Positions 11,401-23,309 of a stretch of DNA of 64,000 nucleotides are shown here, piece after piece. The stretch is from Atherinomorus stipes (lineage: Eukaryota; Chordata; Actinopteri; Atheriniformes; Atherinidae), in assembly GCA_023101725.1 (NCBI GenBank), contig JALJCO010003968.1:496001-560000 (forward strand). Reading direction: 5' to 3'. The stretch's first letter is position 1. Every line of letters starts with the position of its first letter. The notes beneath the pieces were generated by a model. It was not told where the DNA came from. It was given only the letters and a program-made list of their open reading frames with translations, and did not search any database. Made by a program: the position numbers and the translations under genes.

Positions 11401-13840
11401 AGAGACAATGAAAGAGACAATATCTAATGTCCCAGAGATGGAGAGAATAAAGAAGATAGATTAAAGTTCTAAATGTTTGACTGACTTCTGCCCGTGGCTG
11501 TGTGTGCCAGCAGTGGGGAAGGAGAACCCTGGTGTCTTGTCTTCAGCTGTCACTCCTGAGCCCAAGTGGGAAACATGCCCACACTGTGCCTTTCAGTCGC
11601 ATCCACTAACTTTACAAAAGCATCGCAACATCTTTTGTTTCTCTCCAATCCTTTGTTTCCCTCCCGTTGTCTTGCACAGATAAGTCAGTGTGTGGTGGCC
11701 ATTGAGAGCTTGAGTGTTTTTTTAAGTTTTCTTGTTGAAAAGATTTAATGACTGATTAAAGAAAAAAATGCATCATTGATTTACATTGGCTTTGATGTTC
11801 GATTTAAGAAACCCTCCTTCAGCAACGAGCTGCCTCGCTCTTGTTTACGTGCAAATGTAATTTGTATATTTGCATATCAAAGACAGGACAGATCTTAACT
11901 GCTGCTCCTCTTGGGTTTGTTGCTCATTTGCGCTGCATTGCTGTTGCCTAGTAGCCGGCGAAGCCCTCTTCGAGAATCATTTCCAATCGACATAACATGG
12001 CGCCAGAGGAACTCACCCAGAATAGCTGGACGGGCCTCGGCTGGCAACTCCTCGCTAATGTAATAACTGCAAGCTGATTGGTCATCTCTTTCTTGGATGT
12101 GTCCAAGTGTGAGAGATATTAACAGAAACAGAGAGGCATTATATATGCTTGGATGAGTTTCTGCCAAATGTTTATTATATAACAGCATGCTGCAACTTCA
12201 CTCTGCATTTTGTCAAGGAAGACCCTGAAAAAAAGTGCAGTAAAATCTGACCATGTTTTCTGGATGAGAGCATATTACCATTCACCAGTGGAAGGGAGGG
12301 GAAGAGAGGGGAGGCACAAGACAATGACTCAGCCTGAAAGAGTGTTGGGAGATATGTGGTTGGAAGTCAGGCAAGGCTGCAGGGAAACACTCCAAGTCTT
12401 CATGTTCCAGGTGTGATCGCTCTTCATTTGCACGTGCCGCAGTAAATCAGCTGTGCGGGATTCTGTTATGGCAACCATTTGACTCTGTGTAAGATCATCA
12501 AGACAAACAGCACAACTTGTCATCCAGTAAAAATATACACTGCAGCTTTTCTCATTACTACTTCATAAATGTTTCTCTTCATCTGAGCAACTTTAACTGC
12601 TCATTAAGTCTTTTTCCAAAGAGCAAAAGTTAAAATTACCATGGCAAGTGGGTGTTAGCATTAATTCAATTAACTTGGGAAGATCTGGCATATATCACAG
12701 CTGGTAAAAAAAAAAAGAAAAGAAGAAGAAGAAAAGAAAAGAAAAGAAAAGAAAAGAAAAAGAAAAAGAGAGCAGAATAGAGCCAGTGGCTAAACTGGCT
12801 TTTAATTAATGTCAGTTCACACCTCTTGGAAATGGTTTGATCGGTCATAGACACATGCAAAGACACCTACAGGATGGATTTCTTACTTTAACAGCTGTAT
12901 CTTTTATATTTGGTCATTATTTTGTTTTGCAATTGTGAATTTATTGAACAAGCATGACAGTCACACAGCATTACATAAGAGGCAGTCTCTGCTCACTGCT
13001 GACATTTTCATGTTTACCTGTGTTCTGTCCAAATGCCATCTCAGAGCAAAAAAGTCACAATGTTGCCTTAGTTCAAAGGCAGCCCTCTGCCTTTGTGAAT
13101 TTCTGAGGCTTTAGGTGTTTGAAAATGATCCGCATGCAGCAGTGAGGTAGACAGCTGGGCTTGATGCGCCGCGTCACAACACAGCAGTCGCAAAGAATCA
13201 TCATGAGTGTTTCTTGCCAGCCCACAGAGAATCATCAAAGAAGGAGAAAATAAGGAGAGAAAAGCCCACTTTAGGTTGACGATGCAGGTTTTTTGCCATG
13301 TTTTGAAGTAATCCTTTAGTGACTGTTTTCCTGCTAATGAATCTTTCAAAGCCTGCTCAGGTTTGGACTCTGACATGTACTCCTAAAAGCAAGAACCTTT
13401 TTTCATTTATACTGACTTTTTTTTTAGTTAATGCCCAGAGGGCTGTCGAAAATAGACACATTCAATGTGTTAAGGAGGAAAAATAAAGCAGATTTCACAT
13501 GGTGGTTTTTTGTGAGTAGAAAGTGAGATATAGAGCCTTAATTAGTGGGTTTGAAAGTAGGTTGCTTTTTGAAACTTTGGGGAGATGGAAGATTTTAGCA
13601 CCTTCAGCTGTATCAAGTCACTCTCAAAGCACTTACCGCATTGTTATCCACCACAGCAGGCAGCTGTTTTTGCAGATCTACCAACCTACACTATGCATGC
13701 ACTAAATGACAGATAGTTCCTTCCGATAATTGTATAGAGCAGATTATAAAAATAACTGTTTAAAAACTGAGTTAAAAGAGGATGAAAAATATAAATACAT
13801 TAATCACACAAGTCACTGTTGACTAAACTGTTTGTTTGTC
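8413..13840. other. Non-coding stretch, nothing clearly recognised
   Basis: No coding exon could be supported. It contains a poly(A) tract at about 8648-8667 and a GAAAA-type repeat at 12710-12770 (listed separately). A minus-strand frame at 11895-12188 (97 codons) is locally CpG-rich (11930-12060) but unlike any family I know. Confidence 0.55.
12710..12770 (+). repeat. (GAAAA)n / GAA-rich simple repeat
   Basis: Purine-only tract of A-runs separated by single G, with a clear 5-bp period between about 12733 and 12762. Confidence 0.85.
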
Positions 13841-13844
13841 TTAC

Positions 13845-14470
13845 TCCATATTCAGTTCAGTTTAGTTCAATTCAGCTTTACGTGTTTAAAAGCAATTCAC
13901 AACAGTCGTTTCAGGGCACTCTACAGACAATTCAAATCAAGCCAATTCATTGTGATACAATTAAAACAAATCAATATTTATACAAGTCATAATTATACAA
14001 GCAAATTTGTAAAAAAAAAAAAATTAAAAAAGAAAGAAAAAAAAAAATGTCCAGTTAAGCAAACCAGCAGATTGTATCTCCCATCCTGAGTATTGTGGAA
14101 AGGAAAAACCTCCTGCAGAACCAGAATCAGGGAGTCATCTGCCTGAGCTGGTTGGAGGTGGAGAGGACAGGACAGAGGGGTCACCTAGTGCCTGAATTTT
14201 TAGCCATGAAGCCTGCTAAGCAAGAAGAAGAGAAATAGAAGTTAATGATCACAATAATGCTGTATATTTATACATGGAAAATAAAGAGTAAGAAGTTCTA
14301 CTAAATTCTACTGTGGATTTAACATGAAGCCAATAAAGAGAAGAATAAAGACAAACTCTCATCAGAAATCGTGCCGCAGCATTTTGGATCAGCTGGAATC
14401 TTTTTACAGTATATTTAGGACAGCCCAATGATAAGGCTGTCCGACACTGTCGGAACAAATGCCTGGACTA
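13845..14470 (-). mobile_element. LINE 3' end with C-terminal ORF2 relic
   Basis: On the minus strand, 14458-14249 translates to a relic including 'RFQLIQNAAARFLM' and 'SLYWLHV' (intact L2/Rex-type ORF2: RLQLVQNAAARLLT, LHWLPV). Beyond it come motifs of an abundant fish LINE 3' UTR. In plus-strand terms these are the 'cctcctgcagaaccagaatc' block near 14108-14127 and, at the terminus near 13850, TTCAGTTCA/TTCAATTCA repeats. The whole is a 5'-truncated, mutated antisense copy. Confidence 0.6.
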
Positions 14471-15244
14471 GATTTTCTGCATCACTCTGTGACAGGGTGT
14501 CCTTTTTTAAAGCAATCTTAAGGGTAGATCCTGGTCAAAATACAGTTCTCATAATGGTGAAAGAGCAACATTAATTACATTTGATGATTGTTACACATAA
14601 AATGTAATTAATGTTACTCTTCTCCTACTCCATTCATGTAAATCCCTGCTTGTTTTACATCACTAGTATGAGTAAATTTGACTCTTTTTTTCTTTTGAGT
14701 CAAATCTAAATGTAGCAATATAGAACAGAAGTCACCAACTGGTGGACCACGGTCTGGATCCAGACCCAGAATCTGCCCTGTATAGATCTCAAAAGCAAAC
14801 AAAAAAGATAGATGAGGTGATTTAGTATCTGACAGGGTGCTTTCATTTTCATTTGCCCAACTTTTGCAGCCTTTGTAGTAGAGGTGAGGAAACAAGTAGA
14901 TCTACATTGACTCAGTCATGGCGGTTCGCTACAGCTATATTGTTAGCACCTGATCTAGCCTCCAAAATGTCAAGAACTAAACTAGCAACGGTATTATATG
15001 CTGCTGTCAGACATCTCTGACATGCTCTGCATATGAACACAGCATGCAGAGAGGCGGGGTGGAAGCATCGCAGCTGGAACCTGACACACAGATCTGTTGT
15101 GGATCGCCTAAGGCTTTAAATATATCAAAAACAACATAAATAAGGACGATATGGATTTGTTTAGTTTTTTTGTGAATTCGGTTCTTCATTGAATCAAACC
15201 ACCTACATGCCCAAAATGATCTTCTCTGAACAAGATAATTTGGG
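14471..15244. other. Non-coding stretch, nothing recognised
   Basis: AT-rich, no supportable exon. A short imperfect inverted repeat around 14555-14630 uses the words ATTAATTACATTT and AAATGTAATTAATGTTA and could be a small hairpin or MITE remnant. Confidence 0.45.
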
Positions 15245-15415
15245 GGAGGGGGGGCATCCTTCTACAGTCCGGGTTATCACTCAGGAGGCACAGGAGCAAG
15301 GGTAAGAGTGAGGTAGGTCGGCAGTTGCTGGTCTTGGTCCGCTGGGGCCTGTGCCCCGAGACTGCGGGGGGGTTTCGGCTGGAGCTGCCCTCTGGGGGGA
15401 TGCATGTCCGTCCCT

Positions 15416-15448
<33 letters not shown>

Positions 15449-16390
15449 GACTGTGTAAGTGTATCCATTTTTTTTCTCCTCTCCCTCTCTCTCTCTCTCT
15501 TTTCCTCATTCCTTTCTCCATGTTCCTATTTCTATCATTGCTTCTGTTAACTTTCAATTTTCTCTTGTCAAGCCCAGCAATATGATGTAAAATGCTGTTA
15601 TAAACAAATGCTTAATTAAAGAAATAAAATGAATAAACACAGAATATCAAGGGGAACCTTGTGTTCATAAAGGTTCAGCTGTATAAGAGCTGTATAAGAG
15701 CTGCCCCACCAGGCGCTGGCCGGTGGGGTCGGCAGCTGCGGGTCTTGGTCCGCTGGGGCCCGGGCCTCGAGATGGCGGGGGCTCCGGCTGGGGCCACCTT
15801 TTGCCGCCCTCTGGGGGATGCATGTCTGTTCTTTTGGGGAGGTGGCTGGGATTGGGCCTCTGGGTGGCTGCTGGGGGCATGGGTCTCGGGCTTTGCGGGC
15901 TTCTTCCTCCTTGCAGAGATGAGGCTGCATCTGCAAGACTGTGTCACCACGGAGCACCCTTTATCATACATGTTGACACTGTGACACTGCTTCCCATTGT
16001 GCTGACTAGGTTGTACCTCTTCTCTGCATAGTTCTGCATGTGTTTGTATGATCTGAGGATACTCAAGCCACCTGCGGGTCCTCCTGTAGGGGATTGCTTG
16101 TTTTGTTTTCCAACAGAGACCTTGGAATGTTGTTTAGGGGTTTCTGTACAGATGCACCAGTGAACTGTGTAAGTGGATTCATGTTTTCTCTTTTCTCTCT
16201 CTCTCTCTCTCTCTTCCTCACTCCTTTCTCTCTGTTCCACTTTCTGTCATTACCTTTGTTAACTTTCATTTCTCCCTTGTCAAGCCCAGCAGTTTGGTAT
16301 GGAATGCTGTTATAGACAAATGTTTAATTAAAGAAATAAAATGAATTAACAGGATATCAAGTGGAGCCTTGTGTTCATAAAGAGCCCCTT
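15245..16390 (+). repeat. G-rich block, two diverged tandem copies
   Basis: Two diverged direct copies: about 15300-15680 and 15715-16390. Shared in order: 'tcttggtccgctggggcc' (15330s and 15742s), a 'ctctgggggatgcatgtc' word (15390s and 15808s), 'ctgtgtaagtg' then a CT-rich tract (15452s and 16166s), 'tcaagcccagca', 'ttaattaaagaaataaaatg' (15612 and 16325) and 'ccttgtgttcataaag' (15656 and 16367). The second copy has about 250 bp extra between the G-rich and CT-rich parts. The source repeat family is not recognised. Frames on the minus strand here are proline-rich only because of poly-G. Confidence 0.7.
15418..15447 (+). repeat. Uninterrupted G30 tract
   Basis: Thirty consecutive G inside the first copy of the duplicated block. 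The second copy has only a short G4 there. Confidence 0.9.
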
Positions 16391-16519
16391 GGTAAAGCAA
16401 AACTGTTCAACACAATAAAGAAATTGGATTTCCATTCTGCTTGCTATGATACTGGACAGGACAAGTAAAAAAAAAAAAAAGTATATCTAAGCTGTATTTT
16501 CAGTGTACTGTTATGTAGC

Positions 16520-17050
16520 CTATTAGTCTGTGATCTGGGATCGATTGCTTTTGTCTGCAGCCACTCACGTAAGAGGAGTCAGAGGCGTTTTCCTCATTCG
16601 AGTGGGTTCCCTCGCGGAGGAAACACCGTCTGATCACTCTCGTGATTGTTTTTTATTTATTTATCAGCCATCCCTATCCAGGGGTGCAACAAAGCCAGTT
16701 GGGCATCTCCCACCGTCGCCATCTTGCCATATTGCGTGTCGTCTCTCCCGGAAAATACTAAAATGGGTGAAGGCAAGGCCTCTCCGAGCTGCAGGGCAAA
16801 TTATTAACAGCTGATGTACTCTGGGCTAAACGCTAGCCGAGCTAACTCAAAACTAACAGGCGCTAACGAGGATTAGCCCCCTTAGCAGCAGGGTAAAGGT
16901 AAGACATGCTTAGACTTGCTATTATCTGACTAAAAACCGCTGTTGTGGTACTCTGCTACAAACTGAGACCTTACCGAGAGCAAACAAGGCGCTAGCTAGG
17001 AGCCACCGGTTGGCAGTTGACATGAAGGTAAACTTGACCCATTAAACCTA
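16520..17050 (+). promoter_or_regulatory. Promoter / first-exon-like segment (candidate)
   Basis: CpG-richer than its surroundings. It holds a CGCCATCTTG word at about 16717-16726, matching the consensus for YY1, a factor that binds near many vertebrate start sites. Downstream are two good donor-like sites on the plus strand (AAAG|GTAAGA near 16897 and GAAG|GTAAAC near 17027). Only a tiny ORF (ATG near 16764) is present. It could be the first exon of a gene or lncRNA read rightwards, or an old element; no downstream exon was found. Confidence 0.25.
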
Positions 17051-17455
17051 AAATGATTTTTTGAACCAGGTTGTAAACATGTTTATTTCTGCTGTGAAGT
17101 TGGAGTTTTTAACAAGGGTGTCTGGGGATTTGCTCTGTTTTGCAGTCAGTCCCTAGCGGATGAAGGGAGAACTACAAGTAATGACTTCTTCTGGGTAGCC
17201 TCAGAGTTAGCCACCGGAGGTTGTCGCTTGATCTACACACAGTGCGTTGATATAAACACCCCCCACCCCCACAGCCACCATGTAATTCTAACCCTATCTG
17301 TGACATCCATGTATGTGAAAGAAAAAGATAAAGAAAAAAAGAACAATATAGTAATATGTCATTATTATAATTTAAAAATGAATGTGACAGGGAAAAATTG
17401 ATTTTGATTGGATTTTTATGACCATGTCAGTCAATATTACATATAATGACAAAGT

Positions 17456-17484
17456 GATAGATAGATAGACAGACAGACAGACCG
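17456..17484 (+). repeat. (GATA)n-(GACA)n microsatellite
   Basis: GATA units pass directly into GACA units, then GACC. Confidence 0.9.
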
Positions 17485-20400
17485 ACCTTGGCCCCAAAAG
17501 ATTTCAGGATATTCTCATTGAAATTTACCTTGTTAAAATGAAAGGCAAAGAGCAGCAAGATCATCAGTGAGTGCCATTAAAACATCACAGAAGAAGAGAG
17601 CACAAATAATGGAAAACAACCTGATGGAATAATTAAGTACAGGTTTATCTGAGTTGATGAACAGGTAAGCAAAATCATTCAAAGAGTATTAACAGTAAGC
17701 CCAAAATTTGCACAAACATGTCTGCAACCTCTGTGACCAAAACCTTTTATTAAAAAGGTGCTACTCATCCAAATGTCTCTTGAAAGATACAGCACTAAAA
17801 TCAGGCTTCCAGGTAGAGTTGTAATATGATTAAATGTTTGTTTAGTTTTCTCTGCCAGCATTGGTGCTGAGCACTGATGACAGATGGCACAGAAACAGTT
17901 TCCATCAGTCGTGAGAGTGTCCCCCTCAGTTGGCGTCAGCTGACATTTGACATGTTACATCACACAGTATGTCATCCTCTGAAATAATTCCAGCTTGGCA
18001 GGGAATCAGTCCAGATTTGCTTATGGTGAAGGAAGTGTAAAGACAGTTTGTTCCAACTTGAGACCAGCTGGAGTCATACATCAGTCCTCAGACCTTCTCC
18101 ATTTGTCTTCAGGGGGACATCCACCTCTAAAAACCACCTTCGTGTCACACTGGTTGGAATGACTGCCAGTCACTGAGTCACCTCTCCAGTGGTAGATGGA
18201 CTGAAACTGCAATGTGATTCCAAGCAGTCAGAGACTTCAGGGAGTACTGGCACAACTGACAGAGCGTGACCGAATAAGCGAGCTCTGAAGCGAGGATAAA
18301 CTACAGCGGTTGGCAGGGAAAGGGAGAGGGGGTAGGGAGGTGATGCGGTCGTGTCTTTAAGCCTTGATCATTTCTTGGCCTCTGGAGATGCTGCAAAAGC
18401 CTGATGGTGGAGAGCATGACACTACATCTCACCAGCACTGATAACAATCTGAGATGAAAATAGCTGCAATCATTACTGCTGTCATTGGTCTCAGCAGCAG
18501 CATCCACGTTAATTTCAAACTTTGAGCACTTTGATTAAAAGTCAGAAAGCTGAAATGAAAGTTCAGTAGAGATACAGGCTCTAAGTTTTGCATCTTATGA
18601 GCACTGATGCTCATTTGTATCACATTCATTATCTGTGAAGAAATCCTTTTTTTTAAAACATACTGATCTTTACAAGACACCTAACAAGCAACTGACTTGC
18701 TATAAATGTACAGTATGTATATCTTTGTCTCGAAAAAGTAAAAGCACAAAGATTACAGCTCAGAACATTTTTGTACACAGTGTGACAGCTTTATTACTCA
18801 AATCCTTGCTTCTCATACCACCCACTTTCTAAGCCATCCATTAATAGACAAAACTTCATTTGTGCGCCGTCAACGTTATCTTCACAGACTAAGTATGGTA
18901 TGATAGTGAAGAACCACAGCACTGCTTGGAATGGAGTAAAATTGGCTTGTGAACCCATGAATCAGTTGTTACTCTTGGCTACATGGCCTTGGGGGAGAGT
19001 AGGTTAGTCTACCACAGAGGACAGTGTGTTTACAATGCAGCCATGTTAACATAAAAAGAAAAGTTCACAAACATACAGTAAAGGCAGTAAGTAGACATTT
19101 TTTTAAGTGATTGATGGAGTGTAAAGAATGGCCAGATTGGAGAGCAGTCTGCTGCAGCATGGATGCCAAAGCAAAGACTCCTTTTTCTCATGCGATCCCA
19201 CCATTAATTTTGTAAAATCATTGAATAAATATGATTGAAATAAAACCGAACAACCTAAGTTACAGCTTTTTGACACTCGGCACTAGCAAATCAATTGCAA
19301 GTCGACTGTAATTAAGAATATTACACATTAAAAGCCTGCACACCTGCATAACTACATTATTCATATCAAAGAGCAGAACTTTGGCCTATTTAAGAAGCCA
19401 GTTGAAACTAGATGTTTACAACACAGACTCTCTCCTCCCTCTCACTTAATTCAGTGTGTACTGTAGTAGTGTGTGGGAGTTTGGCTTGGCAGGCTTGCCC
19501 AGTCTCTCCAGGATACCAGCAAAGTCTCCTGTGGACCGAGAAGCCAGCTCAGCTCAAAATAAATACATGCCCCTTTGCAACCAAGAAATTATGAGGACCT
19601 CTTGAACTCCTGGCCGTCATCTGTAAGAACGCCCCATATAAACTCACCAGCAAAAGTTTATCACCAACCAAGGTTGTGATCTAATTAGTTTTATTTGGGG
19701 TTTCTGCAGCCCTCCAGAGGCTGCTGTGGCCAGAAATGGCAACGATCAATCAGCTGCTTTGATAATCTGCACAGCTAAATTCTGTGGCAATGTTTGGGGT
19801 TCAAAGACAACTAAACTTATCTTTTACTTTTTCAAAGTGCTTTGCTGTAATTCCACACATTATATGGGAATACATGTTGGGCTGAGGTCCCGGTTTAGCA
19901 GCTTGCAACTTTCTCTAACAACACTGACAGACTTGAGTGTTTTGTGAAAGGCTATTTTCGTGTTGTGACTGTTTATGCTTGCATCCACAACAGTGTCCTT
20001 GTACCATTTAAGGAGAAAAGAAACAGGAAAGAAGTGGAACATGGTCAGATGTTTGATTTTCTTTTGTTCTTTTTATTCTTTTTTGTTTGATATTATAAGA
20101 CCATAGAAAATACATTTCTCACACATCACTTCACTTTACAAGGTTGGATTAATGTCATCACTTACTTGAAAAATACCTGCAGTGGACCCCCCAAATTTAG
20201 ATAAACCTATTCAGAAGTAAAGAAAACGCAGATCTGTTTACTGGTGGCACCTGGGGTTATATTAGCATGATCCATTTTTACAGTTCCGGCTTAAAGAAAA
20301 TATGTTTTAAAAGTTTTGTGGTGTGAGTTTGAAATCTTAAAGTACTGTTCAACTTTGGCCTTTAGAAATTATTACCATCAGGGGTCAGAGTTTTGCCAGA

Positions 20401-20889
20401 GGAAGTTTATGTTCACATTCATTTCAAAATAAACTTTCTCTTTTATTTTCTCAGTTTTTTTGATCCAGTTGAATGTTCAGTCAGCATCAAATGCATCATG
20501 TTTATCCTCGGTTTATTTGATCAGCCTCAGTCAGAACTAATTTTCAATATCTGAAAATACTGTATTTGTCCATGTAAACCTTGTCATTGATCTTCCTCCT
20601 ACTGTATATGGAGTCCAAACAAGATCCACAAAAACACTAAAGCAATTTATCATTATCCTTCAAAGCAAATAAAGACAAAATTTATGTTTGCATTTACAAA
20701 GGATTCCCCAAAATAAGTTTAGAAGAAGAGTTTACAGTCCAGACATATCAGCGAACTGAAGATGGCTGTTATGGGGCTGAGCAGCGAAACATCTCACAAG
20801 CATCTAAATCTCTGAACCACTGAGAGCAACTACAGTAGATTATTCAGATGATCATGTTTTGTGTTAAGATATATCTACCCGTTATGGTC
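17485..20889. other. Non-coding stretch, nothing recognised
   Basis: No exon, RNA gene or transposon terminus that I can defend. It is AT-rich with unremarkable composition. Confidence 0.6.
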
Positions 20890-21445
20890 CTGCATTGGGA
20901 CCAAATTCAGTGACCTCCTGACCCAGTATGACCCAGGTCACTTTTCAGGAGGTCACAGCGACTTTTAGAATACATTTTAAAATTCTGACCCGAACTTTTA
21001 GAGCCCATTTATCCTCTCGGAGCCGAAGTTTGAGGTCAGAAGGCCAGTTGCTACTGGCAGTCCCAAAGACCTGACTCAAGACTCGTGGTGATCGTGCTTT
21101 TGAGGCGGTGGCACCAAGGCTGTGGAATGCTCTCCCTCTCTCCCTTCATTGCATATAGACTCCATTGAGATATTCAAAGACTTTTTAAACAGGCTTTTAG
21201 TTTACCACCATCATTTTTATTTCCTTTTGGTATTTTATTAGTGTTGTTGCTTAATATTAGTCTTAATAATTTTTTTTTTTATCCTGTATTGTATTTTATC
21301 TTGTTTTGCATTGTTGTTCATGCTAGCCTAAATTATTTATTATCCATTATCCTGTATTCAATGTCATTTCATTTTTGCTGTTTGCACTTTGTGATTCTGC
21401 ATCTGTGAAAAGTGCTATAAAAATATATTTATATTTATTATCATG
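20890..21445 (+). mobile_element. LINE 3'-terminal fragment
   Basis: Plus-strand translation contains 'LRSEGQLLLAVPKT', 'RGDRAFEAVAPRLWNALPLS' and a phenylalanine/lysine-rich end, with a few stops. This matches the last part of L2/CR1-group ORF2 (RGDRAFSVAAPxLWNSLP). The tail at 21405-21440 reads 'gtgaaaagtgctataaaaat', the usual 3' end of such fish LINEs. It is a severely 5'-truncated insertion. Confidence 0.65.
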
Positions 21446-21740
21446 AACCCACTAGACTCCATGGATCATCTGATCCGCTCATTTATCAGTTCCTAGAATC
21501 AGAACCTGATATAGAGAAGCTGTGTTCAGCGTCTATGCTCTTTTAAGACTCTTTTTTATATTCTCTTTGTTTTTCCATTTTAAATTATGCTTTTTATTCT
21601 TTTACTTTTCAATGCTTCCTTTCTTCTGCATGCTGCTGTAATGCTTTTATGTAATTCATCATTCATTCATTCATTCAAGCACTTGAATTGTGTACATGAA
21701 ATGTGCTATAGAAATAAACTTGCCTTAAAAAATAGTGATA
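21446..21740 (+). repeat. Second LINE/SINE-type 3' tail
   Basis: Ends with 'gaaatgtgctatagaaataa' (about 21698-21717), the same kind of 3' terminus as the preceding fragment, and carries an (ATTC)n run at about 21658-21679. No coding remnant is readable. Confidence 0.45.
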
Positions 21741-22723
21741 ATCAGAATGATTTGAGAGAGTTTCTCTGTTATATTTATGTCATATTTAATTCATATCATC
21801 ATCACTGAATAAATAAGCAGGCTTTGAGTAAAGCTTGACATATCTTACTAGATAACACACCTGTAGGTTTTTACTGGAAACATGTTCTGTCTCTGTACTG
21901 GAATTTCTAAAAACACCATGTAGACCCACTGGAAGGAAGGATGGATTCTTTGAGACTATTTTAATAATCAAAGCATTTTTTTTTCTTTCAATTTTCCCAT
22001 CTCACAGTCAGGATGGAACCTGGTTTAATTGGTCAGCCTCAATCCTGACTTTCACACAGAACCGTCACTGAAGCTTCAGCCTCTGGAACAGCAACGGCCC
22101 AAACTTTTAAATTCTTCACAAACCTCTCCTCTTTACCAAAATTAAAACTAAGCTAGATAAATTTGCTCCAACAAATCGCACACAAATAAGTCACTACTGG
22201 CATGTGAGTAGCTAATAGATTAATTAAACAGCAGACATCTTTCTCATTTGTGTTTGCTCGTAATAACTGGTGGAAAACTAGAAGAGACACCATCCTTGTC
22301 AATGCTAACATTTGTGTTTGAATGTAATGTGAAGTGTGGTTTAAGTGAACAGTCACATACAAAAAACATTGCTGTTGTATTTATATTGCAGGTCAGTGGG
22401 AGCTGCTAACACTGAACTGAGGTCGTAAGTTAATGTAAAAATAAGTTGAACACAGTTTGCTCATTTGATAATGCCAGATCCAGGAGTACGGTTTCTTCAT
22501 TAGATTCAAAAGGCTTCTTGGCAGATCACAATGCAAGACCCGTAAGGGTCAACATACATTTGGTGTTTTTTAAGCTCTTTTTTAAAAATAAAAATCTCAC
22601 AATTTACAGACAATTAATAACCATTTCACATCTTTTTACCCCTAAATACTTGTGGTTTGAAAACTAATGTTTTGCATTGAAGATGGACACAGTATTTCAC
22701 CCACGCTTTCAGGTGCTTTAATT
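21741..22723. other. Non-coding stretch, nothing recognised
   Basis: AT-rich with no supportable feature. Confidence 0.6.
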
Positions 22724-22814
22724 ATGAATTAATAGGGCTGGGGAAAAAAAAATCTATACACTGAAATATCGCAATATTTTCACATGCTGATATATCAATA
22801 TATAAAATTGTGGT

Positions 22815-22955
22815 ATCGATCTATTTTACTAATGAAATCTCGCGAGATTTCGTTGTTCAAGCAAGAAATCTTGTGGGTTTTCGTGAAATCTCATGAGATT
22901 TCACTGTTATCTCACGAAATCTCGCGAGATTTCGTTGGTAAAATAGATCAACATT
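22815..22955. repeat. Palindromic array with TCTCGCGAGA motifs
   Basis: Two perfect TCTCGCGAGA decamers (22838-22847 and 22920-22929) sit at the ends of a large inverted repeat bounded by GATCTATTTTAC and GTAAAATAGATC. Two diverged copies of the palindromic unit lie between them (near 22869 and 22892). TCTCGCGAGA is a known vertebrate promoter motif bound by ZBTB33/Kaiso. Here it most likely belongs to a transposon. It is palindromic with a short centre, so it is also a cruciform candidate. Confidence 0.7.
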
Positions 22956-23309
22956 AGGCTCGTTCGGATTGACAGCGTCTGTCTACCGTCTGACTTGATG
23001 GTCAGACGAGAGCTGCGTAAGCCATCGGGGGTGGAGCACAGAAGCAGCGCATCTCAGCCGGACAAGTTCGTAAAGATTGCAATAACGGAGCATTTGCCTT
23101 TACTTAGCTCAAAGTTACTGAATGCTGTGTAGATCTGATCAAGTCTAATTTCAGAGTATTGAGACAGCATGTTGTTGACGCTGATTACATAAACTTGTAC
23201 TGTACTGTAGTAGACAGAATGTTATTTGCCTGTTAAAGTGCAACATAGAGGACAGAAATCTGGTAAATGTCCAGGCTCAAATATAAAAAGCAAAAATGCT
23301 TTGCCTTAA

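Noticed and set aside
15186..15557. Proline-rich 123-codon frame
   Set aside because: The run of prolines is only the translation of the G30 tract and G-rich repeat.
15616..16031. Several overlapping 70-113-codon frames on both strands
   Set aside because: Lie within the tandem G-rich repeat and reflect its base composition.
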